DNA of 37,395 nucleotides from Oligoflexia bacterium (GCA_014376785.1 JACMQW010000061.1:1-37395), one strand, 5' to 3'; positions 6,378-15,240 are shown, counted from the first letter of the stretch. Numbers and translations: made by a program. Notes: generated from the sequence alone by a model not told the origin.

Positions 6378-7676
6378 ATGGCATTCCTTTCGACTCAGCC
6401 TTATAAAGGCACTCGCGACTTTTATCCCGATGACCTTCAAATCCGGGACTGGATTTTTTCAAAAATGCGCGAGGTCTGCGCAAGCTTCGGATACCGCGAA
6501 TACGACGCTCCGATGTTAGAGCCTTTCGAGCTTTATGCTGCGAAATCGGGTGAAGAGATCGTCAACCAGCAACTTTATTGGATGATGGACAAGGGCGACC
6601 GCAAGATGGCGGTCCGTCCGGAAATGACGCCATCCATGGCACGAATGGTGGCGGGAAAAATTCATGAACTCCCAAAACCGGTGCGCTGGTTCTCCATTCC
6701 GAATCTCTGGCGGTATGAGCGCCCGCAGCGGGGGAGGCTGCGTGAGCATTGGCAGCTGAACGTCGACGTCCTCGGCGCAGATCCCCTTTATGCGGATGCC
6801 GAATTACTGACCCTCGCTTTTTCGATGATTCGAAAATTTGGTGGTGAAGCCCACGTTTCCATTCGCGTGAATAATCGGCGGTTGATGGACGAGCTTTTCG
6901 GTAAGCGGATGGGACTGTCGGCCGAGAACACTCTAAAAGTCACGAAGGCGATCGATGCGCGCCCGAAAATCGGCGAAGAAAAATACGCTGCCGCACTCAG
7001 TGAAGCCGGGGTTACGGATGCTCAGCGAAAAGACCTCGAATCATTTTTTTCCTCTTCGCTTGAAAAGGTCGCAACGGACTTTCCCTGCGCAGGATCAGAA
7101 GAGCTGGTAAAACTTTTTCGGTTGCTCGAAGAGTCCGGGATTGCGGCATCGGGATCCGAGGCGAAAGTCGTTTTCGACCCGACCATCATGCGGGGTTTAG
7201 ATTATTACACGGGGACCGTGTTTGAAATGTTCGACACCTCGCCGGAAAATAACCGGGCCATGTTCGGCGGAGGGCGTTACGATAATCTGGTCGGGCTCTT
7301 CGGAAAGGATAAACTTTCTGGGGTTGGATTTGGAATGGGGGATGTGACTTTAAGGGACTTTCTCGAAACCCACTCGCTCCTTCCAAAAATGCCGGGAACC
7401 GTTGACGTTTTTGTTTCTCTCCCGAAAGAAGAATCGAGAGGTCAAGCTGAGCGCATCGCGCGCGATTTGCGCGAAGCCGGACTGCGCGTGATTACGCCGC
7501 TTGAGGTTGGTGGTTTCGGAACGCAACTGAAGCAAGCGGTGAAGCACGGGGCGCGGCACGCCGTGCTTTTTGGCGACGCGGAGTTTGCAGAAGGAAAAGT
7601 GCTGATTAAAAATCTCGCGTTGAACTCACAGGAGACAGTTGCGTTCGGAGAAATCGTCGAAAAAATTCGCGGTTAG
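6378..7676 (+). CDS. hisS: Histidyl-tRNA synthetase
   Basis: Charges tRNA-His with histidine. The 432-residue class II synthetase shows motif 1 (GTRDFYPDD and the following helix), motif 2 (FSIPNLWRYERPQRGRLREHWQ), the histidine-specific segment MRGLDYYTGTVFEM, motif 3 (FGGGRYDNLVGLFG then SGVGFGMGDVTL) and a C-terminal anticodon-binding domain (from about residue 335, VDVFVSLPKEE). Length is normal. Motif 2 reads LWRYERPQRGRLREHWQ where the E. coli-type enzyme has FRHERPQKGRYRQFHQ; this places it in a divergent HisRS branch but the ATP-binding Arg is kept. ATG 6378 begins three residues before the conserved region. Confidence 0.96.
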   Translation: MAFLSTQPYKGTRDFYPDDLQIRDWIFSKMREVCASFGYREYDAPMLEPFELYAAKSGEEIVNQQLYWMMDKGDRKMAVRPEMTPSMARMVAGKIHELPKPVRWFSIPNLWRYERPQRGRLREHWQLNVDVLGADPLYADAELLTLAFSMIRKFGGEAHVSIRVNNRRLMDELFGKRMGLSAENTLKVTKAIDARPKIGEEKYAAALSEAGVTDAQRKDLESFFSSSLEKVATDFPCAGSEELVKLFRLLEESGIAASGSEAKVVFDPTIMRGLDYYTGTVFEMFDTSPENNRAMFGGGRYDNLVGLFGKDKLSGVGFGMGDVTLRDFLETHSLLPKMPGTVDVFVSLPKEESRGQAERIARDLREAGLRVITPLEVGGFGTQLKQAVKHGARHAVLFGDAEFAEGKVLIKNLALNSQETVAFGEIVEKIRG

Positions 7677-7721
7677 GTCCGTGCGGGGGATGTAGAAACG
7701 CCGCTGGGGTGGGAGCGGATG

Positions 7722-8927
7722 TCATTTTTTTAGAATTCCCGACTTCACTAAGTCATCCACCTGAATGAAAGTGTGGTAATAAATCATCGCAGCGTATTGG
7801 ATTCCGCTCAGGGAGTGTCCGCTGCCTTTTGGAAACCCCATAGGGCAACCAACTGCGGTATCATGGCTCTCGATGCTCCGACCTTCGTTTTTTTCTTGTT
7901 GGCGTTTACGTTTCAAAATGCCTAATGTTTCTTTTAGGTTATCAGAGAGCTGTGGAGCTCCGGCCTCGTCTACCTGCAGGGTTTGCGCGCTGTAACGCCC
8001 GCTTAAAGTGATAGGTCCAAGGTTGCCCATCGAAAGTCGTTGAACAAAGTCCTGCAGCACATTTGGGTGAGCCGGATTTACATTATCGAGCAACACTAAT
8101 TTAAGGGCCGTTCGGTAGTCGTTCACTCCCGTGATCTTACTAGCCAGTAAAAGATTCACAGCTTGGTTGATGGAAACAAATCCTTCATAAATCGAACCGA
8201 GAACAGATTCCTTAGTCGGGACCTCGTGTGCACGGGCGGCGTAGCGGCGTAGGAATTGAGAGTGCGCGTCCCACACTTTTTCTAATCTCGGCGCTAGAAC
8301 ATTTCCGGCCCATTCCATCAAAACGGTTTGGGTGAGGAGGTTGGTGAGCGCGAAATCCTCACCGTATTCACCGACCGGGGTAAGTCCCCCGATGAACAGA
8401 CGATGGAATTTTAAATCGAGGTGTTCTAAGCCTTCTGTCAACATGCCCTGTTTCGGTACCGCAATATAAAACTCTTTTTGCTTTTGGTCGAACAGCTGCC
8501 AATGACGGGTTTTTGTGCCGTGATATTCATTTTGGTTCTGGGTTCGGCGAAGGTCAAAGAGCCACTCATTCGCTTCTTTCGATCCTTCGACTGTGTGCTG
8601 CAACGACAGCGGGTGGTAATAAGGAATGAACGGAAGGCGAGCGGTTGTGAATTTCTGTTTCTGGCGGAGGAGGATCGTTTTAACGAGCGCAGCGTCCAGT
8701 TCTCCCGAGCGTTCGGAGAGATGATAAACCTCGGGAAGGAAAATGCTTCGGAGTCCTTCCATGACTTTGCCGCGATCGGCGGGAGATTTCATGTCGTAAA
8801 CAGTTTCAGGAGGATGCAGTAAGGCGAGGCATTCCGCTGAGCTGGTTTCCGACGAGCCTAGCGCGAATTGGCCTAGGCCCATCCCGAGTAAAATCATGAC
8901 TAGAACGAAAGCACGCGTTTTCACCAT
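7722..8927 (-). CDS. Exported protein of unknown function
   Basis: No family is recognised. The 401-residue product has a signal peptide (MVKTRAF, hydrophobic core, then about GSSETSS). The mature chain is mostly predicted helical with many Leu, Glu and Arg residues. Two Cys are visible in the mature part: SAECLALL near the new N-terminus and VGCPMGFPKGSG near residue 365, which could pair as a disulfide or bind a ligand. It is isolated: convergent with hisS and 99 bp downstream of the HAD gene's stop. The start at 8927 is supported by the signal peptide. The sequence looks like a genuine gene (coherent amino-acid composition over 400 residues). Confidence 0.78.
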   Translation of the reverse strand: MVKTRAFVLVMILLGMGLGQFALGSSETSSAECLALLHPPETVYDMKSPADRGKVMEGLRSIFLPEVYHLSERSGELDAALVKTILLRQKQKFTTARLPFIPYYHPLSLQHTVEGSKEANEWLFDLRRTQNQNEYHGTKTRHWQLFDQKQKEFYIAVPKQGMLTEGLEHLDLKFHRLFIGGLTPVGEYGEDFALTNLLTQTVLMEWAGNVLAPRLEKVWDAHSQFLRRYAARAHEVPTKESVLGSIYEGFVSINQAVNLLLASKITGVNDYRTALKLVLLDNVNPAHPNVLQDFVQRLSMGNLGPITLSGRYSAQTLQVDEAGAPQLSDNLKETLGILKRKRQQEKNEGRSIESHDTAVGCPMGFPKGSGHSLSGIQYAAMIYYHTFIQVDDLVKSGILKK

Positions 8928-9026
8928 CTCCCTTATTATTTCAGCATACAGGGTAAAGACTAGCGGTGAATTTATGACGGAAACTGACCGTTTAAAAACC
9001 GCCAGAATCGAAAAGCGTGGGGGAGT

Positions 9027-9743
9027 TTAAGAGGGATGATGAGGAGGAAGACTCGCAACCCAGCGGAAAAAGTCATCCATCGATTCCCCGATCCAAATGG
9101 GTGCGAGGTCGGGTCGCCCCGGAATCGGCAATTCCAGCGCAGAACGAGGGTAATTCGTGGTCACACTCGCGGTGACACATTTCGCAAGGAGCGCGCCCTC
9201 GAGCCCCGTCGGAGAATCATCGATGGCGATGCATTCCTCGGGAGAAAAACCAAGTGATGCCGCTGCGAATTCAAACGGACCTGGGTCTGGCTTCGGCCGC
9301 GGAACATCGTCGCGCGATAAAACCACGTCGAAAAATTCGCGGAGGTGGAGTTGCGACAGAGATGAATTCAGTTCGCGTGAGCGGGCATTCGACACGACCG
9401 CGCAGGGAATCCCGACACTTTTCAACCAAGCGAGTCCTTCGCGAACCCCTGGATAGGGAGCGAGTTGGGTTTTTGCAAACTCCAGATAGTAGTCGTTTTT
9501 CTGCAGAGCGAGGGCATCCACGTCGTAATCTGCAGATGTCCATCCCGGACGGAATTGGTTAAGGAGCGTAGCCAAAATCTGGGGAGCGGTGCGACCGACT
9601 AGCCCGTCGAAATGAATTTCCTGCCAAGGGAGGTCCATGTCGCGCAGCAGCTGCTGCCAGGCCAAGAAATGGAGTTGCTCACTCGTCACGAGCACTCCGT
9701 CGTGATCAAAAAGAATCGCTTTAGGTCGAAAAAGTTTCGTCAT
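9027..9743 (-). CDS. HAD-family phosphatase, beta-phosphoglucomutase/phosphoglycolate-like
   Basis: A 238-residue haloacid-dehalogenase hydrolase with a C1 helical cap. Visible motifs are ILFDHDGVLVTSE (nucleophile and acid Asp), VVSNARSRELN (motif II), KPDPGPFEFAAASLG (motif III Lys) and CIAIDDSPTGLEGA (motif IV acids). These are typical of the beta-phosphoglucomutase / GS1-like subgroup, which acts on small sugar phosphates; the substrate is not readable. ATG 9743 is preferred because it begins four residues before the fold; an upstream GTG-type extension would run into dut. It is divergent from dut with only 30 bp between the starts. Confidence 0.88.
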   Translation of the reverse strand: MTKLFRPKAILFDHDGVLVTSEQLHFLAWQQLLRDMDLPWQEIHFDGLVGRTAPQILATLLNQFRPGWTSADYDVDALALQKNDYYLEFAKTQLAPYPGVREGLAWLKSVGIPCAVVSNARSRELNSSLSQLHLREFFDVVLSRDDVPRPKPDPGPFEFAAASLGFSPEECIAIDDSPTGLEGALLAKCVTASVTTNYPRSALELPIPGRPDLAPIWIGESMDDFFRWVASLPPHHPS

Positions 9744-9773
9744 GAGGGTAAGACCTTCTACCAGGAGAACGTC

Positions 9774-10208
9774 ATGAAATCGAACGCCGAGCAGCTGTAT
9801 ATTAAAAAACTCACCCCCGACGCGACTTTGCCCACCCGTGGTCATCCGGACGATGCGGGCCTCGATTTGTATGCATTAGAAAATGGCGTGGTTGCTCCTG
9901 GGTCTGGCGTGCTAGCGCGAACGGGCATCGCTTTAATGCTCCCATCCCAGACCGTGGGTCTCGTTGCCGACCGATCCTCAATGGCGAAAAAAGGGATTAA
10001 AACCGCAGGAGGCGTGATCGACGCTGGATACCGAGGCGAAATTCAAATCGTCCTGCGCAATATCTCGGATGTGGAGTTTCAATTCTCGAAAGGCGAGCGA
10101 ATTGCTCAGCTTCTGATTCTGCCTTGCCTCACTCCAGCCGTCGTCGAAGCACCGTCTCTAGACGAAACCTCCCGAGGCGCCGGTGGTTTTGGAAGCACCG
10201 GACTTTAG
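9774..10208 (+). CDS. dut: dUTP pyrophosphatase
   Basis: Trimeric dUTPase, which hydrolyses dUTP to dUMP and keeps uracil out of DNA. The 144-residue protein has all five motifs: DDAGLDLYA (1), DRSSMAKKG (2), GVIDAGYRGEIQIVLRN (3), KGERIAQLLILP (4) and RGAGGFGSTG (5, the C-terminal arm with the stacking Phe). Length is normal. ATG 9774 is chosen because an AGGAG lies about 8 nt upstream and the next motif begins on time; a longer reading from 9612 would overlap the divergent HAD gene. It converges with the DUF455 gene, with 5 bp between stops. Confidence 0.96.
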   Translation: MKSNAEQLYIKKLTPDATLPTRGHPDDAGLDLYALENGVVAPGSGVLARTGIALMLPSQTVGLVADRSSMAKKGIKTAGGVIDAGYRGEIQIVLRNISDVEFQFSKGERIAQLLILPCLTPAVVEAPSLDETSRGAGGFGSTGL

Positions 10209-10213
10209 CCCCA

Positions 10214-10828
10214 TTAGGAATGAGTCAGAAGTTTTTCCGCGAGAGGACCCGTTTCCGAACCGTCGGGAAAAAATTTCGATGCGAGTCGGATGTGTTCCAC
10301 TTCCTCTTCAGCGATCTTTCTAAAAATTTCCGCGCTCATAGGATCAATCTCAATTAATGCTGTGTGAAAACGCTCGCCGGCGATTCGTCCGCGTTCTTCC
10401 GAACTCGCAATGAAGTGGGAAAATTCGCGGGCTGTTTTGCATTGGATGAGTGAAAGCCAGAGCCAGTCGGATACTCCGCGCTCCCGTACTTCTAAGCCGA
10501 GCTCAGTCATTCGACGAAGGAGCCAATTCAAGTGCCTCTCTTCCGCAGCGGCCAACTCTCGCCAATTTTTCTTCAATGCAGCGGGTGCATCTTCGAAGCG
10601 ATCTGCGGCCCAAAGAAACGCGTAATAGGCCTGAATTTCAGCAAAGGCGGCGGCGCGGAGGCGATCACTGAGTCCTTCCCTTGAGGTGATGGCGCGAGGG
10701 GATTTTCCGCGGTCCGTGCGAGGCAAGACTAAGAATGGACCCCAGCTGGGTGTCCATTCAGGATGGGCTTCGAGGTATCCCGGGGCGGAGGGGATGGGAT
10801 CTAAAACTAAGTTTTCAGTGGAAGTCAT
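10214..10828 (-). CDS. DUF455-like ferritin-fold protein
   Basis: A 204-residue protein with a ferritin-like four-helix pattern. Probable metal-binding Glu/His residues are in AFAEIQAYYAF (first helix), AAEERHLNWLL (second), SSEERGRIAGERFH (third) and AEEEVEHIRLASKFF (fourth), giving two E...ExxH-type sets as in di-iron proteins. The layout and spacing resemble DUF455 and the tRNA hydroxylase MiaE group. It is shorter than most DUF455 proteins (about 270 residues). The function is unknown in the family; oxidation chemistry at a di-iron centre is the likely type of role. It lies 24 bp downstream of the EVE-domain gene on the same strand. Confidence 0.65.
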   Translation of the reverse strand: MTSTENLVLDPIPSAPGYLEAHPEWTPSWGPFLVLPRTDRGKSPRAITSREGLSDRLRAAAFAEIQAYYAFLWAADRFEDAPAALKKNWRELAAAEERHLNWLLRRMTELGLEVRERGVSDWLWLSLIQCKTAREFSHFIASSEERGRIAGERFHTALIEIDPMSAEIFRKIAEEEVEHIRLASKFFPDGSETGPLAEKLLTHS

Positions 10829-10852
10829 GATGGATTTTTCTCCGCCATTTTT

Positions 10853-11272
10853 TCAGCCATTTTTCTCCGCTAGAGAGAGAATCGTCTCAAATTCTTCTCG
10901 CGTGATGGGCAAACAAGAAAGTCTGGATTGGCGAATCAGTAACAGATCTTTCAAAGCGGGCGTCGACTTTAGGCGTGAGAGTTCGACCGGGAGGCCCAGC
11001 TTTCGAACCGGTGCGAGGTCGATCTGCACCCATTCTTTTCCGTCTTCCGCGATATCCGGATATCCCTCCCGCACGCAGCGCGCGATTCCGACAACCGCTT
11101 TGTCCGCATTCGAATGATAAATCAGGGCTTGGTCGCCTTTTTTAACCTGTTTTAGAAAATTCCGGGCTTGGAAGTTACGCACGTGGTCCCAGTTCGTTTT
11201 CCCGTCTTTCACGAGGTCATCGAAGCTGTAAACGTCGGGTTCCGACTTAAAGAGCCAATATTGGGATGCCAT
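10853..11272 (-). CDS. EVE-domain protein (UPF0310/thymocyte nuclear protein 1-like)
   Basis: A 139-residue protein consisting of one EVE domain, a PUA-like fold that binds modified bases in DNA or RNA. The hallmark residues are present: WLFKSEPDVYSFDDL at the N-terminus, WDHVRNFQARNFLK, KKGDQALIYHSN and the following VVGIARCVREGYPD. Length is typical for bacterial stand-alone EVE proteins. The exact ligand is not known for this group. The start is the ATG at 11272, three residues before the first conserved Trp. It is followed on the same strand by the ferritin-like gene, so the two may be co-transcribed. Confidence 0.92.
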   Translation of the reverse strand: MASQYWLFKSEPDVYSFDDLVKDGKTNWDHVRNFQARNFLKQVKKGDQALIYHSNADKAVVGIARCVREGYPDIAEDGKEWVQIDLAPVRKLGLPVELSRLKSTPALKDLLLIRQSRLSCLPITREEFETILSLAEKNG

Positions 11273-11287
11273 GATCCCGGATTAGCA

Positions 11288-11554
11288 CTAAGGACCGCTT
11301 CTGGAAAGGTCGAGGCGGATTTGGGCAGGGACGCGGTCTTGCTCAAGGAGCGCATTCTTAGGGGCAGACCACTGGAGGAGGGCGGTTAAAACCAGCCCAA
11401 GCGCCACCGCGAAACTCCAAAGGAGTTGGCCGGCATGGACTTGGTCAGAATAACGACGAATCGGGACAGCGACTGCGGACGGCTTGTTCCGTTTCGGAGC
11501 GCGGTCAGATTCGGCCAACGGGGGCGTAAGGTTTTTACCGGACTGCTTCGACAT
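11288..11554 (-). CDS. Small single-span membrane protein, hypothetical
   Basis: An 88-residue reading frame with a basic, Pro-rich cytoplasmic-type N-terminus (KNLTPP, RAPKRNKPS), one hydrophobic span (about residues 44-60, LLWSFAVALGLVLTALL) and a charged tail (LEQDRVPAQIRLDLSR). No family is recognised. It lies 15 bp upstream of the EVE gene on the same strand, and no competing gene occupies the interval. This supports a real small gene, but the short length leaves doubt. Confidence 0.5.
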   Translation of the reverse strand: MSKQSGKNLTPPLAESDRAPKRNKPSAVAVPIRRYSDQVHAGQLLWSFAVALGLVLTALLQWSAPKNALLEQDRVPAQIRLDLSRSGP

Positions 11555-11674
11555 GAATTTCGGAATCCCCCTTCTTCTTAAAGTGTATCGGAATCCCGAT
11601 TACGCGCACAACTGTGTCACCGCGGACTTTCACTTTTTTTCGGAAATTCGGCCTTTTTCCGCATACGATGGGGC

Positions 11675-12574
11675 ATGGGCCTCGGACACGATCATTCACA
11701 TGGCGATCACGCCCACTCGCACGGTTCGTCGCTCGGTCGTGCTTTGGCGGTGACTTTAGTTTTTGCAGTGGTGGAAGTCGTGGGAGGATACTGGGCAAAT
11801 TCTCTCGCCCTTCTCTCCGACGCCGTTCATATGCTCGCAGATGGGGGAGCGCTGGTCGTGAGCCTTCTGGTGGTTTGGATTTCGAGGCGGCCGGCTGGAA
11901 AAGGCTATACTTACGGATATCAGCGAGTGGAAATTCTCGGCGCGCTTTTGAACGGCCTAGCAGTTTGGCTGATCTCGGGTGTGCTGATTTTTGAATCGAT
12001 TGCTCGGTTTCGCTCCCCTGAACCTGTAAAGGGAGGAATCCTGCTAGGCGTCGCCGCCATCGGCCTCTTAGCAAATCTGATTTCGCTGTTTTTTTTGCAC
12101 CGGTCTGCGAAAGATAATTTGAACGTCCGATCTGCTTATTTGCACGTTCTCAGCGATGCGCTCGGTTCGGTCGGCGCCATGATCGCCGGGGTCGTCATCT
12201 CCCTGACGGGCTGGCTCCTCGTCGATCCGATCATTACCGTGCTGATGGCCCTCTTGATGCTCTACAGTTCTTTCCGGCTCTTAAAAGAGTCGATTGAAAT
12301 TCTGATGGAAAAATCTCCCAGCCATTTACCGCTCGAAAAAATTCGCCATGCACTGGAAAAAATTCCCGGCGTGGAAGGTTCTCACGACCTTCATATTTGG
12401 ACACTTTCGAGCGGATCGATCGCAATGAGCGTGCACCTGATCGGCCGGGAAACGAGTGAAATCCTCACTGCGGCAACGGAGTTGCTCGAAAAAGAATTTT
12501 CAATCACGCACACGACGATTCAAATTGAATCCCACAGCGAATTGCTCGGCGATCATTGCGAAACTTGTGACTAG
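11675..12574 (+). CDS. Cation diffusion facilitator, CzcD/ZitB-like zinc exporter
   Basis: A six-span inner-membrane antiporter exporting Zn2+ (possibly Co2+ or Cd2+) in exchange for protons. The 299-residue protein begins with a His-rich tail (GHDHSHGDHAHSHG) and shows the metal-site motifs in spans 2 and 5 (LSDAVHMLADGG and HVLSDALGSVG, the HxxxD pairs). The cytoplasmic domain carries SHDLHIWTLSSG and ends with GDHCETCD, a likely extra metal ligand. Length is normal. No metal regulator gene is adjacent. It differs clearly from the second CDF gene in this window at 34819, which has the ZnT9-like pattern. Confidence 0.93.
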   Translation: MGLGHDHSHGDHAHSHGSSLGRALAVTLVFAVVEVVGGYWANSLALLSDAVHMLADGGALVVSLLVVWISRRPAGKGYTYGYQRVEILGALLNGLAVWLISGVLIFESIARFRSPEPVKGGILLGVAAIGLLANLISLFFLHRSAKDNLNVRSAYLHVLSDALGSVGAMIAGVVISLTGWLLVDPIITVLMALLMLYSSFRLLKESIEILMEKSPSHLPLEKIRHALEKIPGVEGSHDLHIWTLSSGSIAMSVHLIGRETSEILTAATELLEKEFSITHTTIQIESHSELLGDHCETCD

Positions 12575-12659
12575 ATCGATTTTATCCGCACGCGACCGAT
12601 CCTAACGAAACCCTGACCGAAAAAGCCCTCATAATCCGGTCCCCCTTTATAAATGCGCC

Positions 12660-12688
12660 TTGTTAAATAACGCGGGCGTTGGTATCCC
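12660..12688 (+). promoter_or_regulatory. Possible sigma-70-like promoter of the large secreted protein gene
   Basis: TTGTTA (12660-12665) and TATCCC (12683-12688) are separated by 17 bp, ending 28 bp before the start codon. The paralogous gene at 17860-19449 has the same TTGTTA with 17-bp spacing at nearly the same distance, and the same G-run plus GCAAAAA ribosome-binding leader. The -10 match is weak, so the support comes mainly from the shared layout. Confidence 0.35.
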
Positions 12689-12716
12689 AGCGATGCCTCT
12701 TAGGGGGGGCAAAAAC

Positions 12717-14612
12717 ATGAGTGATTTCCGCCTGAATCGATCCCGTGTCTTAGGAACTTCGATACTCGCTACGCTTGCTCTCCTCAGCCAAGCATTCCTC
12801 CTCTCTTCTGCCTACGCAGTCCCATCGAACATCGAAGCTTGGCGGGATGACCAGCATGGAATCATCGTCTATAAAGATGAAGATCCCGACAGCGGCACTT
12901 ACTGGTTTATTCCTAAAATTCGTTTTGAAGCGGTGAATGGGAAAACGCTCTTAAGAAAGACCGAATTATCAAACGGAAATACGGAAGTTCTGGTCCGAAT
13001 CATTCCTTATTTCTCAGATGCTTTCAGACAGCTGGCGGCTCGAAATATTTCGAACATTCGCCAACTTTCCCAACTGAAGCCGGTGATCGCTAAAAACATC
13101 GGGATTACCCTCCCTGATTTCAGTTACAAATTTTCATCCTCCAACGTCACAAACTTCCAGTACCTGGACGCTCCTCGTTTGCTGAAATTTTCGCTCACTC
13201 CGGATGAACTCACCACTTTCGACCTTCTGTACGGCGATGCTTCGGGAATCAACGTTGATTTCTCCATCGCCTACGACGGCGTGATCACGGATAAATTCTA
13301 CAACATCGCCATTAGCTGTAAGAGTGTCGCTGATCAATTGGGTTACGGAACCGGGCCTGGTTCAGGGGTCGGAGTAAACGCAAAAGTAAAAGGTGTCGGC
13401 GTTTACCTCGGAGCCGATGTCGAATCTGCCTTCATTCGCACGGTGTCGAATAGCACCAAGGGCGTCGATGTTGTTTCCAAAGGGGATACGGCGGGAATGG
13501 CAAAAATGCTCACCCAAGTGATGCAACTTTGCTTTGAGCCGATTAAATCGGCCGATGACGATCGTTACGGGTCCTATTACGACGACCGCTACCGAAATGA
13601 TGACGACCCTTACGGAGATAAGAAGAACACCCAAGACGATTACGACCCTTTTAAAACCCACACGGGTGATGTGCTCCCGGGTAAGGACGGCGTAAAGCCG
13701 GGTGATTCTGACCTCGGTACCGACGGTAAGGGCGGCGTCGACCCAAGCACGGGCGTAGACGACTCCGGTTATCCAAAAGACCGCAGCGGTAAGGGAAGCA
13801 GCGCGGGAAGTAACGAACCGGGCTTCATGAACCGAATGTCGAGTAGCGTAACGGGGGCTTACAAGATCCAGGCGGAGAAGGAAGCACTCGCACTCGATCG
13901 AATCTATCAAACGCTCGATATGAGCCGTTCGATGAACGAACTCATGGACCAAACCAATCCAGGTCGTGATCGAAGCGACGACGGAGACGTCGCCGGTGGC
14001 GGACTCCTTCCGGCCGCGGCTGCGAAACTTCACTGGAAGATCAAAAAAATCAGCGTGAACTCGAAAAACCAAGCGGTCGTAAAAAACGTCACCTTGAAAG
14101 ATTCGACCGCGACGGTGGTGATCCCGGGATACCTCTCTGAGAAGAGCAAAGCAGTCGAGAAAGTCACCATCACGAGTCTCGGAGAAAAGAAGTACTTCGT
14201 AAAATCGACGAACAACTCTGCTTTGCCGCTGCAAACGAAGATTTTCGTTAAAACGGGAGAGCAGTGGTCCATCAATGCGGCTTTCGTTTTTAAAGCGAAG
14301 TCCGGGTACTCCCCATGGGAAACGAAGCAGTACATCTGGGATTCGTCTTGGGATAAGGCAGACGGCGACTTGTACTTCCGAGTCGGGAATGGTCACTGGA
14401 CGCCGGTAAACGGACGCTCGATTATTGAATCGGGAGTGATTGCCGGAGGCGAGCTCCAGTTTTACCTCGATCGGTCTTCGATCTTTAACAAGATCCCGGA
14501 AGACCTCCGAACGTCCCACTGGTATTCGCTGCGAGGTCCGATGTATTCACTCGACGGTCTGGCACCCGAATTTTTAGTCCAGATCTCGGGACGTCGGATG
14601 CAGTTAAAATAA
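12717..14612 (+). CDS. Large secreted protein, paralog A of an unrecognised family
   Basis: No known family is recognised. The 631-residue product has a signal peptide (about residues 1-36, cleaved near SAYA-VPSN). An N-terminal module (about 37-285) shares many segments with the protein at 17860-19449: AWRDDQHGI, WFIPKIRFE, RIIPYFSDA, LKPVIAKNIGITLPDF, NFQYLDAPRLLKF and FSIAYDGVITDKFY. A low-complexity linker rich in Asp, Tyr and Gly follows (about 280-400, with GYPKDRSG near 350). The C-terminal beta-rich module (about 430-631) also has counterparts in the paralog (WTPVNGRS, GGELQFYLD, EFLVQISGRR). ATG 12717 is chosen because a run of seven G lies about 7 nt upstream and the signal peptide begins there. 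Likely periplasmic or surface located; function unknown. Confidence 0.85.
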   Translation: MSDFRLNRSRVLGTSILATLALLSQAFLLSSAYAVPSNIEAWRDDQHGIIVYKDEDPDSGTYWFIPKIRFEAVNGKTLLRKTELSNGNTEVLVRIIPYFSDAFRQLAARNISNIRQLSQLKPVIAKNIGITLPDFSYKFSSSNVTNFQYLDAPRLLKFSLTPDELTTFDLLYGDASGINVDFSIAYDGVITDKFYNIAISCKSVADQLGYGTGPGSGVGVNAKVKGVGVYLGADVESAFIRTVSNSTKGVDVVSKGDTAGMAKMLTQVMQLCFEPIKSADDDRYGSYYDDRYRNDDDPYGDKKNTQDDYDPFKTHTGDVLPGKDGVKPGDSDLGTDGKGGVDPSTGVDDSGYPKDRSGKGSSAGSNEPGFMNRMSSSVTGAYKIQAEKEALALDRIYQTLDMSRSMNELMDQTNPGRDRSDDGDVAGGGLLPAAAAKLHWKIKKISVNSKNQAVVKNVTLKDSTATVVIPGYLSEKSKAVEKVTITSLGEKKYFVKSTNNSALPLQTKIFVKTGEQWSINAAFVFKAKSGYSPWETKQYIWDSSWDKADGDLYFRVGNGHWTPVNGRSIIESGVIAGGELQFYLDRSSIFNKIPEDLRTSHWYSLRGPMYSLDGLAPEFLVQISGRRMQLK

Positions 14613-14639
14613 TCTGCCCTAGTATCTGAATGAATTTTT

Positions 14640-14680
14640 GAGGCTCGAATCGTTCTGCGGTTCGGGCCTCTCTCTATTTT
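14640..14680 (+). terminator. Intrinsic terminator after paralog A
   Basis: A 10-bp stem, GAGGCTCGAA with TTCGGGCCTC (one G-T wobble), encloses an 11-nt loop and is followed by a pyrimidine-rich TCTCTATTTT. It begins 27 nt after the stop of the large secreted protein gene. The T-run is interrupted, so efficiency is uncertain. Confidence 0.6.
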
Positions 14681-14784
14681 CAGGTTGAGTGTCTTATTTT
14701 TAGACGAATCTGAAGGCGCTTCAGTGAGCGCTCGAAATTGCCGAAAATTGAAAAGGAGAGAAGGGTTCTCCGTTTCGAGGCACC

Positions 14785-15240
14785 ATGAAAAGATCGCTGA
14801 CACTTTTCTGCATCGCCCTCTTTGTTTTTCCTAACTGCCCGGCTTTCGCATTCGATGGCGAAGGGGCAAGAGCGAATACGGTTTGCTCTGAGGGTCGTCA
14901 GAGCTTCGGAAAACTCGAATGTCGGACCGCAGAAGAGAAGAAAAGCCCGCTGGTTGAAGCTTATTTCTTCGGAGCGGAATCCCTCGAAGAAGTCATGCAC
15001 ACGTTTCCCGATCGATTTGAAAAAATTCGCTCGAAGTGCGAACGCGTGGCTTTTTCCCACCGTCCAGAATTTGATGCTGACTTACTCCAAGTGTCGGTGA
15101 AACCGATCGAAGTTTGCGTCGTAAAGCGCGGCGAAGGAGACCCTTGCCTCTCAAACGCAGACTGCCTGGAAAACCTCTGCCATCCGGACCGAGGTTCCTG
15201 TGCGCCTGCTTTCACCGTGCCGCTCACTGCTACGCAGTAA
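14785..15240 (+). CDS. Secreted Cys-rich protein, hypothetical
   Basis: A 151-residue product with a signal peptide (MKRSLTLFCIALFVF, cleavage near AFAF-DGEG). The mature chain contains about ten Cys. The C-terminal cluster GDPCLSNADCLENLCHPDRGSC matches the C-x(2-6)-C-x(4)-C spacing common in secreted proteins of myxobacteria-like bacteria and in Dickkopf/EB-type eukaryotic Cys modules, which are disulfide-stabilised. No specific function can be assigned. A GAGG about 6 nt upstream of the ATG at 14785 supports the start. The gene ends inside a short tandem repeat. Confidence 0.72.
   Translation: MKRSLTLFCIALFVFPNCPAFAFDGEGARANTVCSEGRQSFGKLECRTAEEKKSPLVEAYFFGAESLEEVMHTFPDRFEKIRSKCERVAFSHRPEFDADLLQVSVKPIEVCVVKRGEGDPCLSNADCLENLCHPDRGSCAPAFTVPLTATQ

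Noticed and set aside
11557-11660. Possible 33-residue minus-strand peptide ending with EIHVEAVR
   Set aside because: It starts only at a GTG without a ribosome-binding site and overlaps the small membrane protein's start; too short to support.
13362-14519. Long minus-strand open frame of 385 codons inside paralog A
   Set aside because: It is antisense to a gene with signal peptide, paralog and ribosome-binding site; its translation is Arg/Val-rich and has no domain character.
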